Assembly: GCA_022410635.1 (NCBI GenBank)
Contig: JAJVDF010000206.1
Span: forward strand, 166,065 to 230,064
DNA: 64,000 nt
From: Tretioscincus oriximinensis
Taxonomy: Eukaryota > Chordata > Lepidosauria > Squamata > Gymnophthalmidae
Direction of reading: 5' to 3'
The notes under the pieces: model-generated
Databases searched by the model: none
What the model was told of the DNA's origin: nothing
The model's input: only the letters and a program-made list of their open reading frames with translations
Shown here: piece after piece, positions 11,844 through 23,403 of the stretch
How the letters are laid out: each line of letters opens with the position of its first letter
How positions within the stretch are numbered: the stretch's first letter is position 1
Made by a program: the position numbers and the translations under genes

Positions 11844-11935
11844 TTGTTTTAATATGTTAATTTCATTTTTATTGTTAACTGCTCTGAGACCTTTGGGTAT
11901 ACATCAGTAGAGAAATGTAAATAATTTTTTTAAAA

Positions 11936-13170
11936 TGGACCATCATATGGGCAATAATGTAAAGTAGAAAACCCAAGGACATTTCTACCGTATGTAATGG
12001 GCCTTCTTTTGCATTATAGCTTTAAATAGGGACTTGGTATTCACATGTGACTATACCTGTTCCCAGGATGTACTGACATGAGAATGACAGGGCCCTATTC
12101 TGGAATATATTCTGCAATTATATCTAATCCTAATCTTTTCTCCAATCCTAACCCGGTGCAGAAAGAGCTATAACGCTCTTGTATATATGTTGTAGCTAAG
12201 TGAAAATAAGAAGGGGAAAACAAGATAATTGCTTCCATCAACTTGGAGGACTTCAAAAAAGGTGGGGATAAATTTGAGAAAAATGGTGTTGTCAGTAGTT
12301 TTAGTTATTTGGGACAAGAGAAAGGCTGTATCTCCAAGGGCTTGGAAAGCTATGAAGAAGACATGTTGTTTTGCTCATGGTCTATTCCTTGATTTCTATA
12401 TATGCTTAGTTGATCACTGGGAGAATAGAATGCTATACTGGATAAGCAACTGCTCTAACTCAGAAGAAAAATTCTTAAGTTCTTACAATTGCTGAATTTT
12501 CTCAAAGGCAACATACTATGACTTCTCCCTAGGGAAATTGACAGCAAGACAGGGAGGGCGTATTATTGTATTCATTGCCATCAGGAAATAGATCTAGGAA
12601 ATGTGAAAAACGTAGGTACAGTGTAATATAAATGTAATCAGGCAATTCAGTCTAATGCATCAGCATTCAGGACGTTAACCTTTTGCATTAACCTTGAGGC
12701 AGCTTTCTTGGAATGCCAAGGTGATAACTCTTCCAGCAGATGTCTTCTCAGGGGCAGTAGTGCAAACCCAGAAAAGTTGGTTTTAAGACTCCGCCAGTGT
12801 TTTTCAGTGTACAAATATTTTTTTTTTATTTGACTGTCAAACGGAGGAAAGGAAACTACCTTCAGCAGTTCTTTGGGACCATGTACCTGCGTAGCTGCAG
12901 AGACTCAAAATGCACTTGGCCTTAATCTATTGCAGAAAGGGGTCCTCTAAGGGGCCTGCTATATTCATGCCTGGGTTCCCACAGACCCTGTGATGGCATG
13001 TGCAAGTGTGGAATGGCAAATGGACAACAGAAACAGAATACGGCTCAGTGCATTTTGAGCTAGAGATTTCTGACCAGCAAAGTTCTGACATTACATGTAA
13101 AAAGGAAACAAGATTATTGCATAAGGCTACTCTTGCTTGGAAGGGATGTGTTCTCATAACACCTTAGAGA
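11936..13170. other. Intergenic sequence, no feature recognised
   Basis: AT-rich sequence with only short chance reading frames. The longest (12229-12495) has no protein family resemblance that I can see. Confidence 0.4.
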
Positions 13171-13177
13171 CCAACAA

Positions 13178-13231
13178 GAAGGAGGAGGAAGAGGTGGAGG
13201 AGGAGGAGGAGGAGGAGAATAATAATAATAG
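13178..13231. repeat. (GGA)n / (AAT)n microsatellite
   Basis: GGA-rich triplets run into AAT triplets and then directly into a minus-strand SINE. The AAT run may be part of that SINE's tail. Confidence 0.8.
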
Positions 13232-13408
13232 AGTTTTAATATCCAGCTGTTTTCCAGAGCGGCTTACAGGGTTAATTTCCACCCAAAGGCTTACATCCTA
13301 TTTTATCTTCCCCATCTGTTAATTATGGAACTCATTTATCTAATTGAAATGCAGATTACAAATTTGCATTTCTTTCGAATAGCTGAGTTAGCTAGAGCTG
13401 CAGATTAG
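13231..13408 (-). mobile_element. tRNA-derived SINE, truncated (subfamily 2)
   Basis: It carries GCGGCTTACAGGGTTAATTT, ATCTTCCCCAT, TCATTTATCTAATTGAAATG and TTTCTTTCGAATAGCTGAG. The same diagnostic AATTGAAATGCA block occurs at 61560-61835. The tRNA head is missing, and the next SINE copy starts immediately. Confidence 0.65.
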
Positions 13409-13690
13409 TAAAAGAAGAGCTGGGTTCTTATACCCCGCTTTTCTCTTTCAAAGGGACTCAAAGCGGCTTACAAGGGTATTTTTGCCCGAAGGCTGATATT
13501 CTATCTTCCCCACCAGGCTGTGGTGGTTCCCATTTATTTACTTGCAGTCTGTTGCAATTTCTTGCAATTCTTGCTTTCGAATAGCTGGGTTGGCGAGGTG
13601 TTCACCTCTCCCCATATCTGACACAGGGCTTTGAAATCTGATCTCTCAGATGAAAGACTGTCACCTTAGCGACTGAGCCATTCATGCCTA
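13409..13690 (-). mobile_element. tRNA-derived SINE, near full length
   Basis: Reverse-oriented copy of the 5347 family. It has AGAAGAGCTGGGTTCTTATA at the 3' end, AAAGCGGCTTACAAGGGTAT, CAATTTCTTGCAATTC, and a tRNA-like head with GACTGAGCCATTC on the plus strand. It sits head-to-tail with the truncated copy before it. Confidence 0.75.
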
Positions 13691-13704
13691 CAAGAAAAAG
13701 GTAG

Positions 13705-13862
13705 ACAGTATGAGCTTTCATAGACATGTTTACTCTTTAGGTTCTAGGGAACAACTGCCAGTTACAGTTGTTTCCTAGTATTTGAGGAAGCAGACATATC
13801 ATAAAAAGCTCACGTTGCCCATCTTTCCCTTGGTTGTCTCTAAGATACTATGAGGCTCCCTT
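13705..13862. repeat. Short dispersed family, diverged head-to-head pair
   Basis: TATGAGCTTTCATAGACATG (minus orientation) is followed by TTTGAGGAAGCAGACATATC and AAAAAGCTCACGTTGCC (plus orientation). The pairing mirrors the other foldback copies at 16145 and 31445, but with higher divergence. Confidence 0.5.
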
Positions 13863-14723
13863 GCAAGATATTCTTGAGCCAGTATAATACATGAAATCTT
13901 GCTTGCTTCCAACCATTAGTACAAAGGGGTTGCCTTCCTTCCAGTCTTATGAGTCATGCCAGACTTTTGAAAAAGAAGTCCAACTAAGAACAAACGATCC
14001 ATCACATCATTCTTCTTTTGTGGTGCTGATATGGTAGCTTAATATTAAGTACTGTTAATCTCAGTATAATTTAAAAGTCAAGTATTTTTTTTGTTTCCAT
14101 TCTACATAGTTCTGAGATTTCTTGTCTCTCGTCGAAGGACTGACCAGGTCTTTTCAGACACATTTATCTTTTCAGAAACAGCTGATATCATGTAGATGTT
14201 ACCATATGTAGGGAACATTGAATTTACCGCTGAGAAGTAACACAAAAATGGTTGAAAAAAATCTGCTACAAATAGGAACTCCCAAATGTACTTTAAAAAG
14301 ATGCATTTCTATTTTATGTTTCTTTCCAAGGTCATGGTCACGCTTTACTTTTTATGAGAATAGAGACCTTCCTGTGTCCAGACAGGTTAGATGTGAAAGG
14401 TCATCTCTATTTTTTCTGCAGATTTTCCTTTTCTGATTGGGACCAACTGCTAGTTATCCATTTCTGTTACAAAGAAGACCTAGGAGAAGTACTGTAAGTA
14501 AAGAAGTTTGATCATGTCAGAGCAGTTAGGAACCCATCCATTCCACCACCACTGGCATCTACTGCCACCACCATCACTACTGCCCTTACTGGCACCATGT
14601 CCCCTGCCTCCATCACATTCTAGCTTACCTCTTCAGCAGTAGCAGTGTATCACAATAACTATTCCAGATCAGTAATGTCCTGGGTGTTTTGAGCCAAGAG
14701 TGTAAGGCAGAAAATGGTATTTT
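13863..14723. other. Intergenic sequence, no named feature
   Basis: There is a CCA-rich stretch at about 14535-14620. No gene or repeat I can name is present. Confidence 0.4.
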
Positions 14724-14936
14724 CATTCTATCTTCCCCACCAGGCTGTGATGGTTCCCATGTATCTACTTGCAGTCAGTTGCAATTTCTTGCAATTCATG
14801 CTTTCGAATAGTTGGGCTGGCTAGAGCTACAGGCTAGTGGAAGGTGCTCACCCCTCCCCACATCCCTCACAGGGCTTTGAAACCCCATCTCCCAGATGAG
14901 AGACCGTTTCCTAAGCGATTGACCCATTCGTGCCTG
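14724..14936 (-). mobile_element. tRNA-derived SINE lacking its 3' end
   Basis: It matches the 13409 copy from ATTCTATCTTCCCCACCAGG to the tRNA-like head CCATTCGTGCCTGC. The 3' portion (GGGTTCTTATA and the tail) is absent. It lies just beyond the LTBP1 poly(A) site. Confidence 0.7.
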
Positions 14937-15069
14937 CATCCAGGACACCAATGGGTTTCCAGAAACAAGCAGGGATTTAAATTTGGTCATCCACTCTAGC
15001 CATTGGTCTAGTAAATTGCAATAAACACAAATAAAATATAATGGGTGAAAAATACTATGCACACCTTTT

Positions 15070-15834
15070 TCTAAAAAACAGTAGATTTTATTGAGTTTTA
15101 ATATACAGCTTTAATATGTTACGGTAAATGATACAAGATCTGTGTTTAATTTACACATTACAATACAAACAGGAGCTTAGACCTTTTGTTACAGCGTACA
15201 AAAGATATCCAATGGTCACTCTCTAGCAGCTTTGAAACTCAGCAAGGCAGGTTCTAAGGCTTGTTAAGTGCAGTAAAAGGCCACATGGAATACAAAAGGA
15301 ATACAAATTATTTCTCTCTGTAAAGCATTAAAAACTGTACCTACTCCACAGGGCAGGCATTTTAGAAATTTCAAAAGTCACTGGCCAATGTTCCAGACAA
15401 AGACAAGGATCATTTTATGAATGTGTAGAAAATTCCACATATTGAAATATCTGAATCAAAGGGGGAAAAGCATTCAAAAGAAACAGTAGGCAAAGATCTG
15501 CTAAATAAAAAGTATTATAAAATATTTTCATGTATTAAATGCCAAATAAACCAAGCAACATTAAAAAAAACCCTCTTCTGTTCAAAATAACAGCATATTT
15601 TTCTTATCCCAATGAATTTTATATATGAACACAGTAAGAACTTAATTATTTTCTTCCACAAAGGGAAATGTGTCCATTTGGTCTGTTGCTTTAGTGAAGA
15701 TGAAATTTAATCAATTTCACTTTTAAGAATACACAGCCAATGTCTGAGAACAGAACGTTTTAATTTGCTTCTTTCTTTCCTTTCCTTTATACAGTGCAGA
15801 GTATATGGACTTAAAGTTATATGGCAGCTGTTGC
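15070..15834 (-). other. LTBP1: LTBP1 3' untranslated region
   Basis: About 765 nt from the stop codon to the inferred cleavage region near 15070. It is AT-rich and I recognise no transposable element in it. The length depends on the poly(A) signal at 15087-15092 being used. A SINE copy (14724-14936) starts only about 130 bp beyond the end. Confidence 0.7.
15087..15092 (-). terminator. AATAAA poly(A) signal of LTBP1
   Basis: The plus strand reads TTTATT, giving AATAAA on the coding strand. I see no other exact AATAAA on this strand between the stop codon and this point. About 15-25 nt downstream the coding strand turns G/T-richer (AAAAAGGTGTG), which suits a cleavage-downstream element. Confidence 0.7.
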
Positions 15835-16004
15835 TTATTCCAGTTCGCTCTCTGTATCTGAATTCAGTGGTGTGCAGTAGTTGGCCTTGTCCGAAGGAAC
15901 AAAGCCGGGCAGACACAAACATTTGTATGACCCTTCTGTGTTAATGCACTTGGCGTTCTTACAGAGAGACATCCTATTGTTCAGTTCACTGCATTCATTC
16001 ACAT
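15835..16004 (-). CDS. LTBP1: LTBP1 terminal coding exon: last EGF-like module and C-terminus
   Basis: A 170-nt coding segment opening D-V-N-E-C and containing N-N-R-M-S-L-C-K-N-A-K-C-I-N-T and S-Y-K-C-L-C-L-P-G-F. It ends T-P-L-N-S-D-T-E-S-E-L-E followed by TAA at 15835-15837. Six cysteines and the calcium-binding signature are intact. The acidic tail looks a few residues shorter than I recall for the human protein; I could not align them. The acceptor is a run of 13 C bases followed by TAG, on the plus strand CTA at 16005-16007 and G at 16008-16020. The last intron is only about 1.0 kb and holds a large palindrome. Confidence 0.97.
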
Positions 16005-16123
16005 CTAGGGGGGGGGGGGGAAACAAAGGAAATGTTATAAATATGTATCATAATGCATTAAAAGAAGACTGACTGCTTCAATATGCCTTTGAGTCCAACT
16101 TTCTCATCTAGTCAATTTCAGAG

Positions 16124-16300
16124 AAATAGCCGTGTTAGTCTAGCAGAAAGTCCAGCAAAGGAGCTAGCAGCACTTTGAGACTAACTTGAGAAAAATGGNT
16201 GGCATAAGCTTTCGTAGACATGTCTACGAAAGCTTATGCCAACCACTTTTCTCAAGTTAGTCTCAAAGTGCTGCTAGCTCCTTTGCTGGACTTTCTCATC
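16124..16300. repeat. Short dispersed family: 152-bp near-perfect palindrome
   Basis: Positions 16145-16296 form two 76-bp arms around the centre GTAGACATGTCTAC (16214-16227), with no spacer. The arms differ only at one A/G position and at the undetermined base 16199. The minus-oriented tail TTCAGAGAAATAGCCGTGTT precedes the left arm. It lies in the last LTBP1 intron, about 140 bp from the terminal acceptor. Confidence 0.9.
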
Positions 16301-16519
16301 TAGGACTAACAAAAGCAATCCAGGGTAATCAATGTTTGCAATTATCCTGCAAAAATGTTATGAGCCATTAAGACCACCAAAAACCAAACCAAAGCACAAA
16401 AACATTGCTTGGGAAAGGTAATGGCCAAACTTCCATATCTATCAAGAAAACTGCATGGAGGTAACTATGCAGTTGTGATGTTGATGCTGACTTAATATCT
16501 AGCAATCATGTTCAAAGTT

Positions 16520-16640
16520 GGTCTTCAAATCTATTGAAGTAGGCTTAGTCTATGAAAGCTCAAGTTACTATCTTTCCCCCTATTCCCTGGTCAAGTTTAA
16601 AAGATGCTACTGGATCATTTGCCAAATGGAATACAATACG
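16520..16640 (+). repeat. Old relative of the short dispersed family
   Basis: TATTGAAGTAGGCTTAGTCT, ATGAAAGCTCAAG and AAAAGATGCTACTGGATC follow the same layout as the 11760 element (GAAGAAGTAGAC, CGAAAGCT, AAAGTGCT). The divergence is high. Confidence 0.4.
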
Positions 16641-17043
16641 TCCAATATGGTGATGCTAAAACACATGACAGAACAAAACAAAAACCTGACGAGTAAACTG
16701 CATTGAAATTACTGTCATTAATCTGAAACCACAGACATTTTTTAAAATCCATCTTATTTCTGAAGAACCGGACTAAACCAGTAATACTTTTTCCCCTGGT
16801 TTAGTCCAGCATTTCGGGACTGAAGAGGAATTAAATGTTCCTCTCCTGATTCTGACCTAAACTATCTCTTATGAAGTGATGCCTTCCTGAGCACAGCATA
16901 TATGATGAGCTCAGAAACTAATATTGCATACACAGGTCAATCGCTTAGATAAAGGTGTCCCTGAACATACTAGTTGGCAATATTGGATATGCCTGATTGT
17001 TAAAGTAAAGTTTGTATATAAAGTACTGGAACACCATTCTTAC

Positions 17044-17193
17044 CAACACATGTCATTTTGGCCATGTCCAAGTGGTATCCATCAAAGCAGTCACAGGTGT
17101 AGCCTTCCTGCACCCTTACACACCGTCCATTTTCACATCCATTCAGAATGCCACACTCTTCTGCTTGTAACTCCTCAAAACTGTTCACAAAAC
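17044..17193 (-). CDS. LTBP1: LTBP1 exon: penultimate EGF-like module
   Basis: A 150-nt exon with an N-terminal [11 protein letters not shown] segment, then [21 protein letters not shown] and a final M-T-C-V; six cysteines in all. The module lacks the usual D-x-D-E-C start and has Arg-Val where the hydroxylatable Asn would be, so it is probably not a classical calcium-binding EGF; LTBP1 from other vertebrates shows the same. The acceptor is TTGCTCAG and the donor is G|GTAAGA. Confidence 0.96.
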
Positions 17194-18559
17194 CTGAGCA
17201 AAGAACATATTGCAAACAACTGAACTTTTACTTAAAAACTAAATAATAAACTATTTTTCAGCATAAAAAAAAATCTGCTGCACCCTAAATTAGTTATTTA
17301 GGATATCTACTAGTTTATTATAAACCAGTTACAATAACGTTGACGCGTTAAGGTGTACGTAGGTCAATCACAAGTAGTATTTTCAATTAAACGTTGGGGG
17401 GCACCCACACAATTGCATTTTATAGCACTATATATGTATATAATGCTATAATGTAGCCATGGGGTCATGGTTTGCCATCCACAAGCAGGAAGAGAATGCT
17501 TTTCCTCCTGTGAATTCATCCATAAAATATATCCCCCATGAAGCCCTGCTGTGAGTTACAGAATGCAATTAACTAATGTGCATGCCTTCTTTCAGTGGCT
17601 CTGGCTCCCCTTCTTTCCAGGTATGTGGTTTTTAAGGAAAAGAAGTATCCTTTAAAAATCGTCCGTGTGTCGGGAGGCTGTTAGGCAGTCTTTTGTTCAC
17701 CATTGCTCTTTTTCAACAAGAAAAGCTGTAATGGTGAATGCCACAATACCTCAAATTCTGCTGCTGTAAGGCACACACAGTATTGTGGGTCAAGGCAATT
17801 TTCGCAGGCAACGTCTACATGGCATGTTATGGCGCTACAGCTGGATATTGCACTTCTAAAGCTGCATAGAAGAACTAACCTAAAAAGTGCTGCAACAATC
17901 TTTCCTAGAGCTACTTACAGTATATTCCTGCAGTTGTATGTGGCAAAAATTCAAGTCTGCCTATTTAATGCTTAGCTCCAATTTACATATGCTTGCTCAA
18001 TCTATAAGTGCCCAGCAGATGGCAGTAAAGCACAATCAGAGAACATCTGAAGAAAAGTGAGATGAAGACATTCTTCGACTGGTCAAACAAACAAGGAATA
18101 AATCCAATTGTAACTATTTTATTATCCCTTAAGAGTTATCTTTTTCTTTGAAAATGCTACTAATTTATGCAACTGTTAAAACAGTTTTTACATTTGTTCT
18201 TGTATTCATTTTTGTTATGCATAAGCCATTCTGCAAATCCAGATTAAAAATGTTTAGCCATTTAAGACAGATAGGAAAAATGTATCTTTTTTCTGTGGAA
18301 CTTTTTTCAAAACAGCAAAAAAAATCTTATGTCTACATAAATGAGAATTTCCTCCCAACTATGATAATGAGAATCTTAGCCTTTATCTAGTCACCACTAT
18401 AGTTTGGTATTCTGGAATAAACAGTACTTTATACCTGAATATCCAATAGAAACTGAGTCTAAGCAAGACAAAGGTGCTGTGTGTAACAAGGTCTGATGTC
18501 TATGAAGAATGGGGCATCCTGATCTTGACAATGTTTCTTTAACCTGGAAGGGACAGGAG
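17194..18559. other. LTBP1 intron sequence, no named feature
   Basis: AT-rich intron with a palindrome-like TATATATGTATATAATG block near 17430. I recognise no transposable element here. Confidence 0.4.
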
Positions 18560-19230
18560 TGTAATCTGGGGAAGCTCTTTAATTCTGCAATGCTTTGCTT
18601 GCATGCTCAGATGCAAGCCACGACTGGAGCACCTATTTCCAACTACAGATGATTTGCCAATGGCGCCCCTTTCTGGACAGAGACAACGTGACCACAATAT
18701 TCCATATTTTGGTAACATCCAAACTGGACAGCTGTAATATGTTCTATGTGAGGCTGACTTTAAAGGTGATTCAGAAGCTATAGGTGGTGAGGAATGCAGC
18801 AGTTAGGCTGTTAACTGGAGCAGCTGGCCAAGACACACATTATATTGGTTCTAAAAGAACTGCTTATTTGCTTCTCTGCCAGTTCAAGGCATTAACATTG
18901 ATTTATTAGGCTCCCATACACACTTGGCCACATTCGAAATGTTCTGGTGAGGCCCTCTTGATGATCCTCCAATTTCAGTAGTCAAAGTGGTGTGGATGTG
19001 TGAGAGGGCATTTTCTGTGATAGCCCACAGGCTATGGAATAAACTTCTCCCTGAGGAGCGTTTATGAATGTGCTTAGATACCTGCCAGAAATGCACTTGT
19101 TCACCCTGACCTTTGGCTGAGTAAATAACATCCTGTTCTTATGCAGCAATCTACTGTTTTAGCTGGTTTTAGCAACTAATTTCTCTGAGACCTTTAAGTA
19201 TGGGGGGAGATGAATGTGAATGAATGACCA
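18560..19230 (+). mobile_element. L2-type LINE 3' fragment, degraded
   Basis: It carries the C-terminal L2 coding layout: TATTTCCAACTACAGATGAT, CTGGACAGCTGTAATATG, GATTCAGAAGCTATAGG, GACCTTTGGCTGAG and a 3' UTR with CTCTGAGACCTTTAAGTATG. Antisense to LTBP1, in the intron 17194-22233. Confidence 0.65.
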
Positions 19231-22200
19231 ACAACTGGACACAGCCTTAAATATAAACATAAAAGATGATAGTCAATATTATGAACGTGGGCCCAGAAAG
19301 CACACATTTCTTTATAGCCTGCACTAGATCAGGATTAACATTTTAATGTTATATAGGCAGAAACTACAATAGTAAAGCAGAATGTTCCCTTCTAAGTGTG
19401 CTTTGAACTGGCTCTCCAACTCAGTTCCTAACTTACACTGATAGAAGGACTGCAAAAGAACATATAGATCTCCTACATCTGTATTGATACCTTCCATTGT
19501 GTGTCGATGTAGCCCACGTCACGCAACCCCCCCTCCCCCCTCCCCGAAAATTAGTTCAGTCAGAGCTACAAAAGTGTGAAATACTAACACTGGAGCAAAG
19601 AGCTACTATTAATCTATAGACTGATGGGAACTGAGCATTCTGTAACATTCAGGAAACGGAAGAGTTTCTGGTGGATAACTCAAGAAATTGTTACCACAAT
19701 TTGAGCTAGTAGACAAAGCAGAGAAAAAGCAGATTCAACACTAGAAGTAGGTAAGTTGAATTAAATTCTGACTCAACTCAAAAAGTGTACTGGAAAAAGT
19801 GCAAAAAAGAATAATCAAAGGGCTTGAGTACTTTCTTTGTGAAATAAGGTTGTAGCATACTATCTAGACCTCCTCAGTCTTGAAGTATATAAAATGTGTA
19901 GTGCAGAGTAGATGGATAGAGAAAAGATACTTTCTGTTTCACACGGGAACCACAGGAGAGTCTAGGAAGGTGATGGTCAGGAGAGTTAGGACCAACTACC
20001 CAAAGTATTTTTTCCCCAGAGAGTCCACAGTCTATGGAATTATTAGCAGAAAAGCTGATGATAGCAATCAGCCTGATAGATAAATTAATGGAGAACAGTT
20101 AATCAGGCGAAACCAGAACTGATACAAAGTACTGGAGAGATGGGTAAAAAGCTTCTGAAGGCCATTTAGAAGTGGAGAGCAGACAAAGATTATGTCTTCA
20201 GCTTCTGTTTGGAAATTCCAAGAAGCAATTGGTAGGCCACACATGGTTGCTAGCAATGAACCAAGCAATTGGATACAATTATACTGATGTGTATTTGATT
20301 CACCTCCTGTACACTGAATTCAGCTGAGGGTATTTCCTTTGTGTATGGTAAGGATAGTTTGGTACATTTATTTGGTAACCCTGAACTGCATTAAGGTTAC
20401 CCCCAAAACATTGAGATAGTGCTTTGCAATTTTCATGGATACAGAAGAGAGGAATTTTTATCAGGTGCAGCTTATAATGCTGGCAGCACCGGGCGCTGGG
20501 GGGAGTCACTTTTTCACACCTATTAAAGGTGAAAATTTCCCCTGGTTTTTAATGTGGTAACTCTAGACTAAATGAGCTATTTTTATGTTCTTATGTCTGT
20601 ACTATTTCTTTGATAATTTATATTGTATTTTAGAGTTTTCAGCAACGTTTGCTGTTTACCATAATCCAAGTCACAGAGCCATTCTGTTTAATTAAAATCA
20701 CATGGAACTGAGTTGGTTGGACTTTATACAAGTTTGTGCAAGTCAACAGAGGTTGTTCAGCATTCACCAGAGATGAAATCACTAGATTGGCTTCTACTAG
20801 AGAACGAATAAAAGATATTACCACTCTGTCATCCTGCACTGAGCTATTATTTCCTTTTCTTTTCTTAATGTGGTATGACCTTTCTATCAAATATGAACAA
20901 AAAAGAGAGCCTGGAAATGGCAGGCAGGCAGGAAAAAGAAGGAAAATACAGCTGTGTTTGCCACTTTATCATCACTTAGTACACTTATGGGGCAAACATT
21001 GCAATTTTTTTCATTTTAAACTTGTTCCTGATAAAATATTCAGTGTTAGAAGCAGCTAAATTGCTTTCCACAAAATATCTATATCAAACTTGTGTCTTGT
21101 TTATTGTTTAACGTTCATTCACCATTAAACCATCTGACTTAGTAGGCTTAATAAATGGCATGGATCTATTGTATGCAGTATAAATAAATAATAACAGCAT
21201 CCAAATTACTGTGCGTTGTGACAATTTTTTAAAAAATCTCACCACAAAAGGCTTACCCTTTTGCCTCAGACAGCAAGAAAAACCCTTCTCTTCCTCTTGT
21301 ATTTTATTTGGCTATAAATGCCACAAGGCTTTCTCTTTTGTCATTAGCTGCTGCTTCCTTGCCTCCTAGTTATTGGGAGGTTTGAGGCTGCTAATGCTAT
21401 ATTTTTCTGCCCAAATTCATCAGGGAAAACAGCTTTTTTATGCCTTTCCTTGCCTAGCTGAAATGAATCATGAGGCAGGGCTTGAGCTCTTGGAAGGTAT
21501 CACAGTTCTGTCTAAATTACTCCATCACAGCAAGAAGACGGCACATCATGCTACAGAATCGGCATAAAAGGCCTAATATTGGGCCTTCTTAATGTTACCA
21601 TTGATGGGTGAGGCAAAATCATACCATTATAGCAAAGTAACAGAAAGCTTCCCAGGGAATTTGGACATAAGGGTTTTTCTTTTTTTGGCTGAGCTCCTTC
21701 CATTAAAAATAAAAGAGAGTTCTGCTGCAGATTTGAAGAAAGAGCCCTGTCAGATAGAAAAAAAATGCTTCCTCTACAAAAAAGATTCATTAGAGCATCC
21801 TTACTCGTAGACTTCGTATCGTTAACTTACAAATAACTTCGTGTCTGAATCAAGGCAAGCACCAGCCACTAATGTGTGCAGTTGGATATTGTACAGTTTC
21901 TGTTTATGAAATGTTGTGCTGGAAAAGGCCAGCAGTCCATGACGATTGGCATTTCACTTACAGTAAATGGACACCCAGGAGAATTCAGAAGTGTGCTTCT
22001 TCACATTTTCTACAAATCAGATATATACTATTTTTCAACATTATATATGGATTTAACCTACTATTAATTGATGGGAATGAGTGTGACACCTAAATGTCCT
22101 GCAAAGCAGGGTGGTATGAGTTACTAGTTTTGATGTTCATTGGTTCTGGTCGGGCAGACAGGAAACAAGTATATCGTGTTATGCAGAGACTAAGAAAAGT

Positions 22201-22233
22201 AACCCAAATGATGTTTTGTATTAAAATTCTTAC
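19231..22233. other. LTBP1 intron sequence, little recognisable
   Basis: No element I can name with confidence. Segment 20376-20571 loosely resembles 4326-4456 (GGTTTTTAATGTGGTAAC at the end). C-rich run near 19528-19544. Confidence 0.35.
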
Positions 22234-22359
22234 GGTCTTCCACAAAGTAAGGATCATTTTCTGGATTATAATGTTCCTCTTCAAAGTCAACCAAAGCATC
22301 TTCCCCATATGGCCTCCGAGAACCAGGAACTGGAATATTACACAAATGGGCATAATCCT
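22234..22359 (-). CDS. LTBP1: LTBP1 exon: end of second TB module plus spacer
   Basis: A 126-nt exon read as E-D-Y-A-H-L-C-N-I-P-V, with the eighth TB cysteine, then a basic/acidic spacer containing R-R-P-Y-G-E-D-A-L-V-D-F and ending P-Y-F-V-E-D-R. No other cysteine is present. The Arg codon at the junction is completed by the next exon (C|GT). The acceptor is CTTCCAG and the donor is C|GTAAGA. In known LTBP1 this spacer precedes the C-terminal EGF pair, in the region used for fibrillin binding. Confidence 0.95.
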
Positions 22360-23079
22360 CTGGAAGAGAGCAAATAAGATTTATAATCATATGCATTATA
22401 AATTTATTTATTTTTAACACTTGCATTCCCCCAATAAAACAATTACTAAAACATTTTAAAAATATAACACATAAAATTGGATGACATCTATCTTACATTT
22501 ATGTGCCCCATTGCCTTATAGCAGTGCATTGTTTTGAAGACAGATGCTGATTGTTTACATAGTAATTATTTTGATTCCTTCTTCTTAAACATACATAATA
22601 TGGTTTGACTGCAAACATTACAAGGAATTTCATTATTAGTCATTTCTAAAATCAAATGGGCGCACTCTGGCCCATTCATTTTTTTAATCAGAGATTGAAA
22701 ATGCAAGACAAATGTTTAGATCTGATATATTTTCAGGAATCTGAAAATAAGAAGGTTCAGGCAAGGGTGGCATTAAATATGTTTTGTTCCATCTACCAGA
22801 ATCTCACATCAAGCAAAGAAGTTTTTGTTCTATTCATTGGGTAAATTTTTGCTCGATTCTGAGATTCTGTATCTTATACAAATGCAATGGGGAATTGGAC
22901 AGAATCTACAATTATAGCTCTTCATATCCCATAGAGGTTAGTACTTTTAACCTTTATTAAAGTTGATGTTTTGTCAAGCACAGTTGAATGTGCTTATGCT
23001 TATTCTTCTCATTCAACAAACCTTCTTATAACAGGGTATTCATGAGCAATAACAAAATATAGGATAATACTATAGAAAT

Positions 23080-23403
23080 GAATACCAGAGGGCCATCGGT
23101 CTGTGGAATTTACTTCCTGAAGAGATGCTGGTAGCTAACAGCTTACATAGTTTCAAGACAGGACTAGACAGGTTTAAGGACACTAAGGGTATGAATGGAT
23201 ACTAGGAAAGTTGTCTGGATGTCGCCTCTGGGATGGAGCAACAGGCAGGGAGTCCACTTGCAGGGAGTCATGAACAGGTGCATATTTTGCTTTCCTCTGT
23301 TCAGACTGCCTAGGTGCATCTGGTGGGCCTCTGTGTGACACAGAATGCTGGACGTGATGGGCTGTGGCCTGATCCAGTATGGCTCTTCTTATGTTCTTAT
23401 GTC
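23080..23403 (+). mobile_element. CR1 LINE 3' end fragment
   Basis: It contains CCAGAGGGCCATCGGTCTG, TGGAATTTACTTCCTGAAGA, GTGGGCCTCTGTGTGACACA and the terminal CTCTTCTTATGTTCTTATG. It is 5'-truncated and non-coding. Antisense to LTBP1. Confidence 0.8.

Larger units (their letters stand above)
10840..11935 (+). mobile_element. L2-type LINE 3' fragment with two nested insertions
   Basis: Degenerate L2 reverse-transcriptase C-terminal coding sequence (LARSAYFQL-like, then QNAA-like and LKELHW-like segments) and an L2 3' UTR ending TTGTTAACTGCTCTGAGACC. It is interrupted by a CR1 3' end at about 11372-11657 and by an 84-bp short element at 11760-11843. There are many stops and frameshifts, so it is a dead copy. 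Confidence 0.75.

Noticed and set aside
1..15069. Exons of the next gene (RASGRP3 in other vertebrates)
   Set aside because: I looked for splice-framed exons on the minus strand and found none in this interval.
4326..20571. Resemblance between 4326-4456 and 20376-20571
   Set aside because: They share only the ending GGTTTTTA...TGTGGTAAC and a few short blocks. Too diverged to call a repeat without alignment.
22094..22417. 107-codon plus-strand frame
   Set aside because: It is antisense to LTBP1 exon 22234-22359.
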